64,000 nucleotides of DNA, taken from contig CP073749.1 of assembly GCA_024398055.1 (NCBI GenBank), positions 620,001-684,000 on the forward strand, written 5' to 3'. The position numbers were made by a program, and so were the translations under genes. The notes under the pieces are model-generated. The model saw nothing but the letters and a program-made list of their open reading frames with translations, was not told the DNA's origin and ran no database searches. Position 1 is the first letter of the stretch, and every line of letters begins with the position of its first letter. Below are positions 15,414 to 23,087 of this stretch, one piece after another. The DNA is from a bacterium SCSIO 12741. Its GTDB lineage: Bacteria > Bacteroidota > Bacteroidia > Flavobacteriales_G > Salibacteraceae.

Positions 15414-16622
15414 ATGCAAGGTCTTTCCAAGGTATTTTTCAGTAGATTCTCTAAAAGCCTCCCATTTAGGGGGGCTTTAATTTCCAGCAGCGTCACAGCC
15501 TTTGCCGGATTGGGTGACGCGCTTTTGTATCCCATTCTGCCTATTTACGGAAAAGAAATGGGCTTTTCCTTTTTCGCTATTGGCCTATTGCTTTCCATTA
15601 ATCGGTTTGTGCGAATCGTGGCTAATTCCCAAGTGGCTATAATCATGGCCAGGGTGGGTGCGAGAAAGGTCCTTATTTTTTGCTCTGTGTTGGCTGTGAT
15701 GACCACCCTGGTGTACGGGCTTCAGGTAGGGTTAATCCTATTCGTATTGGCCCGGTTGGTTTGGGGCCTGTGTTATTCCGGGCTGCAAATTTCCACGCTT
15801 CATTATGCCGCTCAGGAAACACAACGGAAGGGCTTAACCTTTGCCTTGGCGCAGAGTATTAAAACCAGCGGAGCCCTGGCCGTCTTTTGGTTTGGTCCGC
15901 CATTGGTCAATCAACTGGGAGTTGAACCGGGAATTTGGGTCATTGCGTTGTTTAGTTCAATAGGAATCGTTTTGAGCTTTTTCTTACCTATGCTTCCGCT
16001 ACAAAATCAGGATACTACGATCAAAACCAAAAGAACCTTTTACCCCAGTGCAATTAACCTGCTGGTATTTTCACTCTCTTTTATCATCGATGGAGTTATG
16101 GTGGTCTCACTGGCCCAGATTCTTGGAACAGGATTTAACTCCTCGGGCGAACTCCTGGTTGCCGTAGCTTTTTATCTGCTCTTAAAGAAACTGTTTGCCG
16201 TGGTAGTATCCCTACTCAGCGGGTTTATAGCGCTAAAAATGGATCCGGTCAAATTATACGGAGCGGCTATCCTCATCTGTGTTTTGGCCTTGTTTCTAAT
16301 GGCTTTTAACCAACCTAAATTGGGAATTGTCCTCGCTTTTTTGTTCAACTCCATCATCGTTACCTTCTCCCCTCTTGTGGCACTCGAATTGGACCGCAAA
16401 CGCATGAATTCCCTTCAGGTCATTTCCAACATAAGCACCTGGTGGGATCTCGGAGCAGCCATGGGAGCTCTTTTGGGAATATATCTGGTGGAAATAAGCA
16501 ACCCTCAAGGGCTGTTTGGCCTGGCGGCATTGGTAATTCTCTGCCTTTCTACATGGCTTTTAAAATCTTTTCAATTCGTGAGATCCATTCCCTCCCATTG
16601 GCTGTGGAAGAAAAAATTTTGA
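15414..16622 (+). CDS. MFS transporter
   Basis: A 402-residue major facilitator with about 12 membrane segments. The MFS A-motif region reads GFSFFAIGLLLSINRFVRI … GARKVLIF between helices 2 and 3. It lies 9 bases after the flavoprotein gene, in the operon under P1. It probably exports the product or substrate of that enzyme, by analogy with ArsJ/ArsK-type arsenic or other resistance pairs, though no signature of those families is clear. A promoter of the same type (P2) starts only seven bases after its stop codon. Confidence 0.87.
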   Translation: MQGLSKVFFSRFSKSLPFRGALISSSVTAFAGLGDALLYPILPIYGKEMGFSFFAIGLLLSINRFVRIVANSQVAIIMARVGARKVLIFCSVLAVMTTLVYGLQVGLILFVLARLVWGLCYSGLQISTLHYAAQETQRKGLTFALAQSIKTSGALAVFWFGPPLVNQLGVEPGIWVIALFSSIGIVLSFFLPMLPLQNQDTTIKTKRTFYPSAINLLVFSLSFIIDGVMVVSLAQILGTGFNSSGELLVAVAFYLLLKKLFAVVVSLLSGFIALKMDPVKLYGAAILICVLALFLMAFNQPKLGIVLAFLFNSIIVTFSPLVALELDRKRMNSLQVISNISTWWDLGAAMGALLGIYLVEISNPQGLFGLAALVILCLSTWLLKSFQFVRSIPSHWLWKKKF

Positions 16623-16628
16623 CCCTTT

Positions 16629-16658
16629 CTGCATCATTTTCGAAGGCCTTCGTCTTAG
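16629..16658 (+). promoter_or_regulatory. Predicted SigZ-type promoter P2 (25-residue Cys peptide)
   Basis: CTGCATCA (16629-16636), 14 bases, CGTCTTAG (16651-16658), 29 bases before the ATG at 16688. It shares CATCATT and CGTCTTAGC with P1. Its position right after the MFS stop lets the tiny gene be transcribed on its own. Confidence 0.75.
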
Positions 16659-16687
16659 CTATTGAAAACGATTAAATACCATTCTTT

Positions 16688-16765
16688 ATGAGAGTAATTA
16701 GAATAAAAGCTACAGGAAAAAATTGTTGTGGAACCGGATGCTGTAACGGCGGCGGTTGTTGTTAA
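16688..16765 (+). CDS. 25-residue cysteine-pair peptide
   Basis: A very small gene encoding a basic N-terminal half (MRVIRIKATGKN) and a C-terminal half made almost only of Cys and Gly, with three CC pairs (CCGTGCCNGGGCC). It has its own predicted promoter (P2) upstream and a good terminator 21 bases downstream, so it is a complete transcription unit, which argues that it is a real gene and not chance. Possible roles are a metallothionein-like chelator, a metallochaperone or redox partner for the CC-tailed flavoprotein, or a modified-peptide precursor. The plain chelator or sensor idea fits best because the neighbours share CC motifs. No homologue is recognised. Confidence 0.65.
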   Translation: MRVIRIKATGKNCCGTGCCNGGGCC

Positions 16766-16786
16766 GCAATAATAAGTACGGCATGA

Positions 16787-16811
16787 AGCTCCTCAAATTG
16801 AGGGGCTTTTT
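16787..16811 (+). terminator. Intrinsic terminator after the Cys peptide
   Basis: AGCTCCTCA (16787-16795) and TGAGGGGCT (16799-16807) form a 9-bp stem with one wobble and a 3-base loop, followed by TTTT. It closes the tiny-peptide unit before the sigma-factor gene. Confidence 0.85.
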
Positions 16812-16857
16812 GTGCTGGAATGAAGTCCTAAACTCTCAAGTAGATTAAATAAGAGCT

Positions 16858-16865
16858 TACCTTTG
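16858..16865 (+). promoter_or_regulatory. Possible housekeeping -7 box before the sigma gene
   Basis: TACCTTTG matches the Bacteroidota TAnnTTTG consensus. It ends two bases before the ATG at 16868, so if used the message would be leaderless or would start at the ATG at 16874. No clear -33 TTG was found. The cluster motif of P1-P3 is absent here. Confidence 0.35.
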
Positions 16866-16867
16866 AT

Positions 16868-17428
16868 ATGGATATGGAACATCAGATAGAACAACTCTAC
16901 AACCCGCTGTTTCTGTTTATCCGCAAACGGATTAATAATCTGGAAGATGCTCAGGATTTGACCCAGGAGGTTTTTCTCAAGCTGGCCAATTCTGATTTGA
17001 AAAAAATCCAGAACGTGAAAAGCTGGTTGTATTCGGTGGCCCAAAATGCCATTACGGATTTCTACCGCAAAAAAAAGGTACTTACCGAAGAGGTAGAAGA
17101 CGTAACGGATGACCAAGAAAAACCCGAAAGCGAATCCATCGTTGAGCTGGGTAAATGCGTGGCCTCCTACATCGACCTATTGCCGAAAGAGTACCGGGAA
17201 ATTCTAAGATTATCTGAATTGGAAGGCTTGTCACAAAAGGACATCGCCACTCAGTTGGATATGAACTACGCCACGGTGAGATCTAAAATTCAACGAGGCC
17301 GAAAAAAGCTCAAGGATGTATTTACGGCCTGCTGCACCATCAAGCAAGGCGGAAAAGGGAGCATCATGAGTCATACCCAAAATCCCGATTGGGAAGAAAA
17401 AAGAAATTGTCTTGAAGATTCCTGTTAA
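16868..17428 (+). CDS. SigZ-like ECF RNA polymerase sigma factor with cysteine tail
   Basis: A 186-residue ECF sigma factor. Region 2 spans about residues 8-70 (EDAQDLTQEVFLKLA, SWLYSVAQNAITDFYRKKK) and region 4 about 103-152 (LPKEYREILRLSELEGLSQ, then MNYATVRSKIQRGRKKLKD). It resembles SigZ. After region 4 is a 35-residue extension with CC at 155-156 and cysteines at 181 and 186, plus C97 between the domains. No anti-sigma gene is adjacent, so the tail may itself sense metal or thiol state. Three copies of one ECF-like promoter motif flank the gene and not its own upstream region. An alternative start is the ATG at 16874. Confidence 0.88.
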   Translation: MDMEHQIEQLYNPLFLFIRKRINNLEDAQDLTQEVFLKLANSDLKKIQNVKSWLYSVAQNAITDFYRKKKVLTEEVEDVTDDQEKPESESIVELGKCVASYIDLLPKEYREILRLSELEGLSQKDIATQLDMNYATVRSKIQRGRKKLKDVFTACCTIKQGGKGSIMSHTQNPDWEEKRNCLEDSC

Positions 17429-17439
17429 CTTCGTTTCTA

Positions 17440-17469
17440 TTGCATCAATTATCTCTATTTACGTCTAAG
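17440..17469 (+). promoter_or_regulatory. Predicted SigZ-type promoter P3 (secreted Cys protein)
   Basis: TTGCATCA (17440-17447), 14 bases, CGTCTAAG (17462-17469), 23 bases before the ATG at 17493. Both blocks and the exact spacing match P1 and P2. Confidence 0.75.
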
Positions 17470-17492
17470 TAGAAAATCTATACATCATACAC

Positions 17493-17963
17493 ATGAAAAC
17501 AATCAAAAAACTAGTTATCGCCACCTCCTTGATGGGCATGGGTCTACTCTTTACCAACGGAGCACAAGCTCAAAAAGCCTGCTGTGCCTCAAAATCAAGT
17601 AAATCAGAGAAAGCCGAATCCACTTCGGGTTGTAATCCATCCAACTGTAGAGGAGCTCAAACCAAATTTGGTGAGGCCAAGGTTATTACCAGCTTGCGCG
17701 ACGACTTAATTGCACTTAAGGCAGAAATGGAAAAATCAACCGATCCCAAGTTTGATGAGCGCTCATACACCATCCACGACATTGTTGGAGAATCTGATGA
17801 TGAAAGCCTAAAGATTATTGCCCGTGAAGTACAGGTGGTTGAAAAAGAGCTGAGCAGCAAAATGAAGGTAAAGGTCGACGCCTTTGAAATGCCTGAAGAA
17901 AAAGCCCAACAGGTGCAATACCTCAAAGGCCGAATCGAAGTATTAAAAAAGAACTTCTCGTAA
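17493..17963 (+). CDS. Exported protein with N-terminal Cys motifs
   Basis: A 156-residue protein with a signal peptide to about residue 26 (…TNGAQA). The mature protein opens with ACC (cysteines 30-31), a Lys/Ser-rich linker, then GCNPSNC (47-52). The rest is charged and helical (LIALKAEMEKS, EKELSSKMKVKVDAFEMPEEK), perhaps a coiled coil. It is a likely periplasmic metal- or thiol-reactive protein and the third unit under the shared promoter motif. A sensor, chelator or chaperone role is inferred; no family is recognised. Confidence 0.82.
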   Translation: MKTIKKLVIATSLMGMGLLFTNGAQAQKACCASKSSKSEKAESTSGCNPSNCRGAQTKFGEAKVITSLRDDLIALKAEMEKSTDPKFDERSYTIHDIVGESDDESLKIIAREVQVVEKELSSKMKVKVDAFEMPEEKAQQVQYLKGRIEVLKKNFS

Positions 17964-18155
17964 GAGATTCAGTACATCATAAGTTTTCTTAGGGGAGTAA
18001 ATTGACGCTTTGAGCGCTCCTACTCTCCCCTGAGAATCTCCTTTTAGCCTAAATACCTGAAGGAAATGCCGAGCGATGAATTCCCCATTTCCGCTCAGGA
18101 GTATTTCTGTGTGGGTCTTCCCAAAAGATCGAATTACCCTTAGATTCTTAATGTG

Positions 18156-19175
18156 ATGATGAAAAGAAGCATTGTAAGCTTACTTATTCTGCTCAGTTTT
18201 ACCGTATTGGCCATAACGGGAATCCTCGAGTATTTTAGGCCTCATACCCATTTTATTCAAAGCCTACACACTTGGTTTGGCTTCGTGTTTCTGCTGGCAG
18301 CCGTTTTTCACCTGACCAATAATCTGCGTCCCATCAAATCTTACCTCAAGAAGAAATCGGTGTACGGAATAGGAATGATTCTGGCGTTGGTCGTTGCGGC
18401 CATTTACTGGACTCTCCCACCTTTCGAAACAGTTATGGAATGGGGCACCCAAATTCGTGCTCAGGGTAAACAGGAAGTGGATCCGGAACAAAGAGATATC
18501 CTACGAATGAATACTTCCCACGAAACACAGCTTCACCTTGATCTACTTCGCGGAGAGCATTACTGGCATCCTCAAATGGTTATTTGGACGGAAGATACGA
18601 ACGGCCAATTCCTGGAGACCTTATTCGTAAGCAAGGCCACGGCCAAAGGACTTTTCTTCGGTGGTCGCAACAAGGACAACTTTAAAACCTTTGATGAAGA
18701 ATTGGATAGTGAAGGAGATTACCGAAGGGTGGATGCCTTACCTGTTTGGTCGCACAAGCGTGGGGTTCAATACGCCGATGGAATGTATGTTCCTCCTTCT
18801 AATCAACCCCTACCCGACGGGATCACAGGAGCCACTTTACAAGGAAACTTCAACCTCCATACCTCCTCCCAGAACACGAGTCCGTTCGTGGTTCGTTTAG
18901 AGATCAATGTGGCCTTTGATGACAACGAATATTATTCCGAATATGATTTTCCGGATGACGAAGTATACCACAGCGGCACCGGACAATTGGGGCAACCTTC
19001 TTTGGTTTTTGAAGCCCAGGTCAATCCGGAGATTAAATCCTATCAAATGATGCAGCTTATTGGCCATGGTCATCAATCCGGCCAATCGGGTGAAATCAAC
19101 CCTGACCTCTCCACGCTTACCACCGCACTCGAAATTGTTGAGCGTATTGTGATTGGGGTTCAGCCCAAAAAGTAA
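18156..19175 (+). CDS. DUF4405 (flavinylation-associated cytochrome-like) membrane protein
   Basis: A 339-residue protein. The N-terminal third holds about three membrane helices with a DUF4405 domain: HTWFGFVFLLAAVFHLTNNLRP carries histidines placed to bind heme b, as in flavinylation-associated cytochromes (quoted motif spans residues ~38-59). After the third helix (~residue 88) comes a ~250-residue soluble part facing the periplasm, with ISHET-like and HWHPQMVIW-like segments resembling DUF2271-type domains. It could pass electrons across the inner membrane. A GTG at 18153 and ATGs at 18156 and 18159 are all possible starts; I take 18156. The upstream spacer has no copy of the Cys-cluster promoter. 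Confidence 0.78.
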   Translation: MMKRSIVSLLILLSFTVLAITGILEYFRPHTHFIQSLHTWFGFVFLLAAVFHLTNNLRPIKSYLKKKSVYGIGMILALVVAAIYWTLPPFETVMEWGTQIRAQGKQEVDPEQRDILRMNTSHETQLHLDLLRGEHYWHPQMVIWTEDTNGQFLETLFVSKATAKGLFFGGRNKDNFKTFDEELDSEGDYRRVDALPVWSHKRGVQYADGMYVPPSNQPLPDGITGATLQGNFNLHTSSQNTSPFVVRLEINVAFDDNEYYSEYDFPDDEVYHSGTGQLGQPSLVFEAQVNPEIKSYQMMQLIGHGHQSGQSGEINPDLSTLTTALEIVERIVIGVQPKK

Positions 19176-19201
19176 AAGCCCTCCACCATTGGGAAGAGGG
19201 C
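19171..19201 (-). terminator. Intrinsic terminator of the 19256-19762 gene
   Basis: GCCCTC (19178-19183) and GAGGGC (19196-19201) form a perfect stem. On the minus strand TTTTACTTTTT follows. It overlaps the end of the rightward DUF4405 gene and may serve both strands. Confidence 0.65.
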
Positions 19202-19255
19202 CTATTCAATCAAGTAGAACTTGTACTTAGGGAATTGAATCTTACTATACCTTCT

Positions 19256-19762
19256 CTACCCCTTAGACACTATATTTTGAAGCATGTCTACTACTGCATT
19301 GATAATGTCGATAGTATCAACCAAGGTTGAATTCTGAAGCAAGGCAGGAGCATTGGAAACCTCATTGGTACTCACATGAAAAAAACCATCTACAGTAGGA
19401 CTTGTTTTGGTGGTATCCAGGTTAAATGTTGCTGGCCCCGAACTATCCTCTTTTACATTGGCACAAATGAAGGGGACCATAGGATTGGGGCCATCCATCG
19501 TAGTAAGCACATAGGTAGTAGAAGGGTCATCGGCAAAAGCCAGGGCAATGGCCCAATAATCGGAATCGAGTCCGGTCGCGATGGACGAAAACCCTTGAGC
19601 CGATTGTCCTGAATTAAGATTCTTGGCAGCGATAACTTGTTCAAAATCTGCCGGATCAAGGAGGCTCGGTGCCGTAAGATTGCTTGCATGGGCTACCACG
19701 ATGCCCGCGATTTCCCGATTGCCATTTGTGTAGTTAAAACTGACGTTACAGGTATTACTCAT
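19256..19762 (-). CDS. Hypothetical protein, beta-rich
   Basis: A 168-residue protein without a signal peptide. The first two-thirds look like a small beta-sandwich (CNVSFNYTNGNREIAGIVVAH, DYWAIALAFADDPSTTYVLTTM, read as alternating strands); the end is a helix (TIDIINAVVDMLQNIVSKG). No family is recognised. It stands alone between convergent genes, has its own terminator, and lies about 155 bases downstream of the end of ccsBA. Composition is like the rest of the window. Confidence 0.7.
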   Translation of the reverse strand: MSNTCNVSFNYTNGNREIAGIVVAHASNLTAPSLLDPADFEQVIAAKNLNSGQSAQGFSSIATGLDSDYWAIALAFADDPSTTYVLTTMDGPNPMVPFICANVKEDSSGPATFNLDTTKTSPTVDGFFHVSTNEVSNAPALLQNSTLVDTIDIINAVVDMLQNIVSKG

Positions 19763-19918
19763 AATAAAAAGTTGAATGATTTATTCAAATTTCCAGAATC
19801 GAGCGATGGCTCAAAAGAGTAATTATCACTGACTAGAGAATGGGTTAATTCTACCCGTTTTTTTTCGAAAAATGGGTGGGGAGTTTTAGGATGCTAAATG
19901 CAAAACACGTCCAAAATT

Positions 19919-22900
19919 CTATGAACTGGATTTTCGGTATTCCTTAAAATAAGCCCAAGCCGCCAAAAGCACCATAATCACCACCAGTACATAAACGAAT
20001 TTGGGAATGGGCATAGGATCCCCGGCGGCGTAGCTGTGTAGTCCAGATAGGTAGTAGTTTACTCCAAACGAGGTCATAATAATGGACCAAAAGGCAAACA
20101 TACTGGCAGTATTGAGCACATACTTGCTATTCAACCGGGGTACGAATCGGAGGTGAAGAACAATGGCATAAACGATAATACTAATCAAGGCCCAGGTTTC
20201 TTTGGGATCCCAAGCCCAGTAGCGCCCCCAGGATTCATTGGCCCAAACTCCACCTAAAAACGTTCCTACGGCCAATACAAACAAGCCAATGGTCATCGAA
20301 ATCTCATTGATGTAGCTCAGTTCCCGAATCCTCAGGTTGATGGCCTTTTTTGTTTTTTCGGTTCGTATGATCATCAGCACCAGAACCATCATTCCCATCA
20401 CGGCCGAAAGCGCTAAAGGAGCGTAACTACTGACAATGGTGGCTACGTGAATTTTCAACCAGTACGATTTTAGTACAGGCATCAAATTGGTAATCTCTGG
20501 ATTCAGCCAATCGAGGTAGCTAACGAATAACAAAGCTCCTGAAAACAAGGTGGCCAAGGGCAATGAAAAATCGGATTTACGAAAGGTGAGCAAGCCACAA
20601 AGCATCAACACCCAGGTTACAAAAATGAGCATTTCGTAACCGTTGCTCCAGGGAGCATGTTCAGCAATGTACCAGCGTAATATCAAATTGCCGGTAAACA
20701 CGATAAAGCTGATCAAGGTGATTCCAATCAAACCGACCCATGTGGCATTGACCATACGTGACTGAGTAAAGATGCGGGCAATGGCTAAAACCAATAAGAT
20801 GAAACCCAAGGTAAAGTAGACCTGGAAAAGCCAAAAATTGACATTGAGTTCATTGTACCACAGTTCAGCAGCTACCTGCCTTTTGCTGGGTAGTATGTCC
20901 TTTCCCAATACTTCCTGGTAGGTTTTGATGTAGGTAAGCTTTTCGGTGGCATCTATCCATTTTCGTTCATGGATATCGCGGAAATAAAGCGGTAAAATGG
21001 TTCTTACAAATTTGGCATCCTCTTCTGGAAATTCGGTAAGCTCTTGACTGTAGCTAAACCAGGTATTGTTCTCGTCGTTTTGATTGGGGAAGATTTTCAA
21101 GTAATTGCCTACAAATACATTGTATAGAATATTGAAGCGCTCATCTACTTTGATCACTTCCTTGTCCAATTCACTTCGTTCTGCCGGTTTTTTCTGATTC
21201 GCACGTTCAACTAAGTCAGTCAGAAGATATTCACCCTCTTCGTCTATAAAGCCGGTTAAGGCAACATGGCCCGATTCATTGATGGGTATACCTTCCAGAA
21301 AAGCAGCTCCTTTTTCACGATCCACCTTAATGATGGAAATGTCTCGCCATAAATCAGGATATACGTGCATGGCCAGAAACACTTGATTGGCGTTGAGCTT
21401 AACCTTTTCGCCTTGGTGCTCAAATTTGAATTGTGTTTTACGGGAAATCTTCCTCAAAAATTCGGAGGCCAGGGTATTTACGGGTTTTATCCGCCCATCT
21501 AAATCCTGCACCATCAGGCGGCCAAACAGATCGGCATGTTGCTGATCGATTTGTTGCTGTAGAATCAGATTCTGTTCTTGCTCGAGGTCTACTTCGGTGG
21601 CTGGCAAGGAGCCTGCTCCCAGGAATAGAAAGAGTAGCACCAATCCAAGCCGTTGTTCGGTGGTTTGTTTCAACTTGGCGTTGAGCCATTGAAAACGAGA
21701 GTTTCGTCCAAACAGGGTGAAGAACATTCCGAGTCCCATAAGAAAATAGCCAGCATAGGTCAAATAGGTTCCGGGTCTATCCTGGTTGACAGAAAGTACA
21801 GTCCCTAACTCATCTGAATCGTAACTGGCCTGGTAAAAACGATAGCCTCGGTAGTCGAGCACATTATTCATAAAAATGCGGTAGGGCTCCCGTTTTTCGC
21901 CGTCCAAAATACTTACCTCACTGGCATAGGACGAAGGGCTCGTTGATCCTGGATAGCGCTCCAGCTGAAAGTCTCTCAACTCGAGGGCAAAAGGTAACAA
22001 GATGGCCTCAGAACCATAAGAAAGACGAAGGGTCAATCCATTAATCTTAAGCTCATGTTGACTCGGTAAAAATCCTTTGCGATACATGAGGGTTATCGTC
22101 TCGGTACTACCTCCGGAGCTTACATTAAGGGCTAAGGCATCGTCCTTGGTCTCGTCATTGTCTTTGGGTTTCATAGACGCACTAACCAATTCCAGGGTGG
22201 CCTGGGTATGGTAGGCAAGGGGAACAAATGTGAGGTCACCGTTGCGGTAAAGGGTTCGTAACCTCAGCGGCTGTAGGGAGTCCTGAGCAATTTTTCCTGC
22301 CGACTGATCGGCCATAACGAAGAAATCGAGCGATTTAGGCGTTTGAATGTACAAGGAATCTCCTCTTTCGGTGAGATTGATATTCCCCTTTTCATCGGAT
22401 TCGAATCCGATGGATAAGTCTCCTTGCTTGAAGCCTAACTTTTCTGTCTTTCCTTTTTCGAGGTAAACGGTTTCTCTACCATTACCACGAGCAACCACAA
22501 GTTCTATCAGGGAAGTTCCATTTTCGGCATCTTCTTTCACTCGGGGAACGGCGTCGGCTACAAACTCGGCGAATGAAACCTGAATATCCTTCCCATCCCA
22601 ATCTGTAGAAAGGGTGAAATGATTATTGCCCAGGGGTGAAAATTCCAAGGGCTTTTTAACGGTCTTGCTCTGAGTTCCATCCGATATAAGTACGGTAAGG
22701 TAATTGTCGTTGGAAATGATCACATGTGAGGATTGCCCTTCCCGGATGCGCATGACTCCGCCTGTGGAATAATACCGGGTAACGGCTGCTCCAACCAAGA
22801 TTAAAATGAAGGATAAGTGAAAGAGTAAAATGGCCCATTTCTCTTTGCGCCACAGGCGATACCTCTGAATGTTGAAGATGAAGGAAACACCCAGCCCAAG

Positions 22901-23065
22901 CATAACCCATTCAAACCACCAACTGTCGTAGATCAATTTCCAGGCTGTGGCTGTGCCAAAGTCATTTTCCACAAAGGTGGCCGTCGCCATGGCAAGGGCA
23001 AACACCAACAATAGCAAGAGCGCTAATGAGGGAGAACTGAGTAAACGTATGAGTCTATTCACCAA
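19919..23065 (-). CDS. ccsBA: CcsBA fusion, cytochrome c biogenesis (system II)
   Basis: A 1048-residue protein joining a ResB/CcsB-like N-terminal half (membrane segments at ~10-30, 50-65, 77-95 and near 430, with a large periplasmic loop between) to a CcsA-like C-terminal half. The WWD heme-handling motif is WGRYWAWDPKETWA, starting at residue ~946, and His residues in nearby helices are conserved. CcsBA moves heme to the periplasm and attaches it to CxxCH motifs. It lies 22 bases after nrfA in the same direction, so it probably matures NrfA and NrfH in particular, including the CxxCK site of NrfA. A second soluble stretch at ~490-720 separates the two halves, as is common in Bacteroidota. 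Confidence 0.93.
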   Translation of the reverse strand: MVNRLIRLLSSPSLALLLLLVFALAMATATFVENDFGTATAWKLIYDSWWFEWVMLGLGVSFIFNIQRYRLWRKEKWAILLFHLSFILILVGAAVTRYYSTGGVMRIREGQSSHVIISNDNYLTVLISDGTQSKTVKKPLEFSPLGNNHFTLSTDWDGKDIQVSFAEFVADAVPRVKEDAENGTSLIELVVARGNGRETVYLEKGKTEKLGFKQGDLSIGFESDEKGNINLTERGDSLYIQTPKSLDFFVMADQSAGKIAQDSLQPLRLRTLYRNGDLTFVPLAYHTQATLELVSASMKPKDNDETKDDALALNVSSGGSTETITLMYRKGFLPSQHELKINGLTLRLSYGSEAILLPFALELRDFQLERYPGSTSPSSYASEVSILDGEKREPYRIFMNNVLDYRGYRFYQASYDSDELGTVLSVNQDRPGTYLTYAGYFLMGLGMFFTLFGRNSRFQWLNAKLKQTTEQRLGLVLLFLFLGAGSLPATEVDLEQEQNLILQQQIDQQHADLFGRLMVQDLDGRIKPVNTLASEFLRKISRKTQFKFEHQGEKVKLNANQVFLAMHVYPDLWRDISIIKVDREKGAAFLEGIPINESGHVALTGFIDEEGEYLLTDLVERANQKKPAERSELDKEVIKVDERFNILYNVFVGNYLKIFPNQNDENNTWFSYSQELTEFPEEDAKFVRTILPLYFRDIHERKWIDATEKLTYIKTYQEVLGKDILPSKRQVAAELWYNELNVNFWLFQVYFTLGFILLVLAIARIFTQSRMVNATWVGLIGITLISFIVFTGNLILRWYIAEHAPWSNGYEMLIFVTWVLMLCGLLTFRKSDFSLPLATLFSGALLFVSYLDWLNPEITNLMPVLKSYWLKIHVATIVSSYAPLALSAVMGMMVLVLMIIRTEKTKKAINLRIRELSYINEISMTIGLFVLAVGTFLGGVWANESWGRYWAWDPKETWALISIIVYAIVLHLRFVPRLNSKYVLNTASMFAFWSIIMTSFGVNYYLSGLHSYAAGDPMPIPKFVYVLVVIMVLLAAWAYFKEYRKSSS

Positions 23066-23087
23066 TTGAAATCAAGAGCGGATCAGG

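Noticed and set aside
16688-16765. Confident RiPP precursor call for the Cys peptide
   Set aside because: No radical SAM, cyclodehydratase, lanthionine synthase or leader peptidase gene is near. The flavoprotein and MFS alone do not prove a RiPP pathway, so it is kept only as one possibility.
17989-18031. Hairpin GGGGAG…CTCCCC after the exported Cys protein gene as a terminator
   Set aside because: The stem is short with a long loop and no T run follows, so I do not call it.
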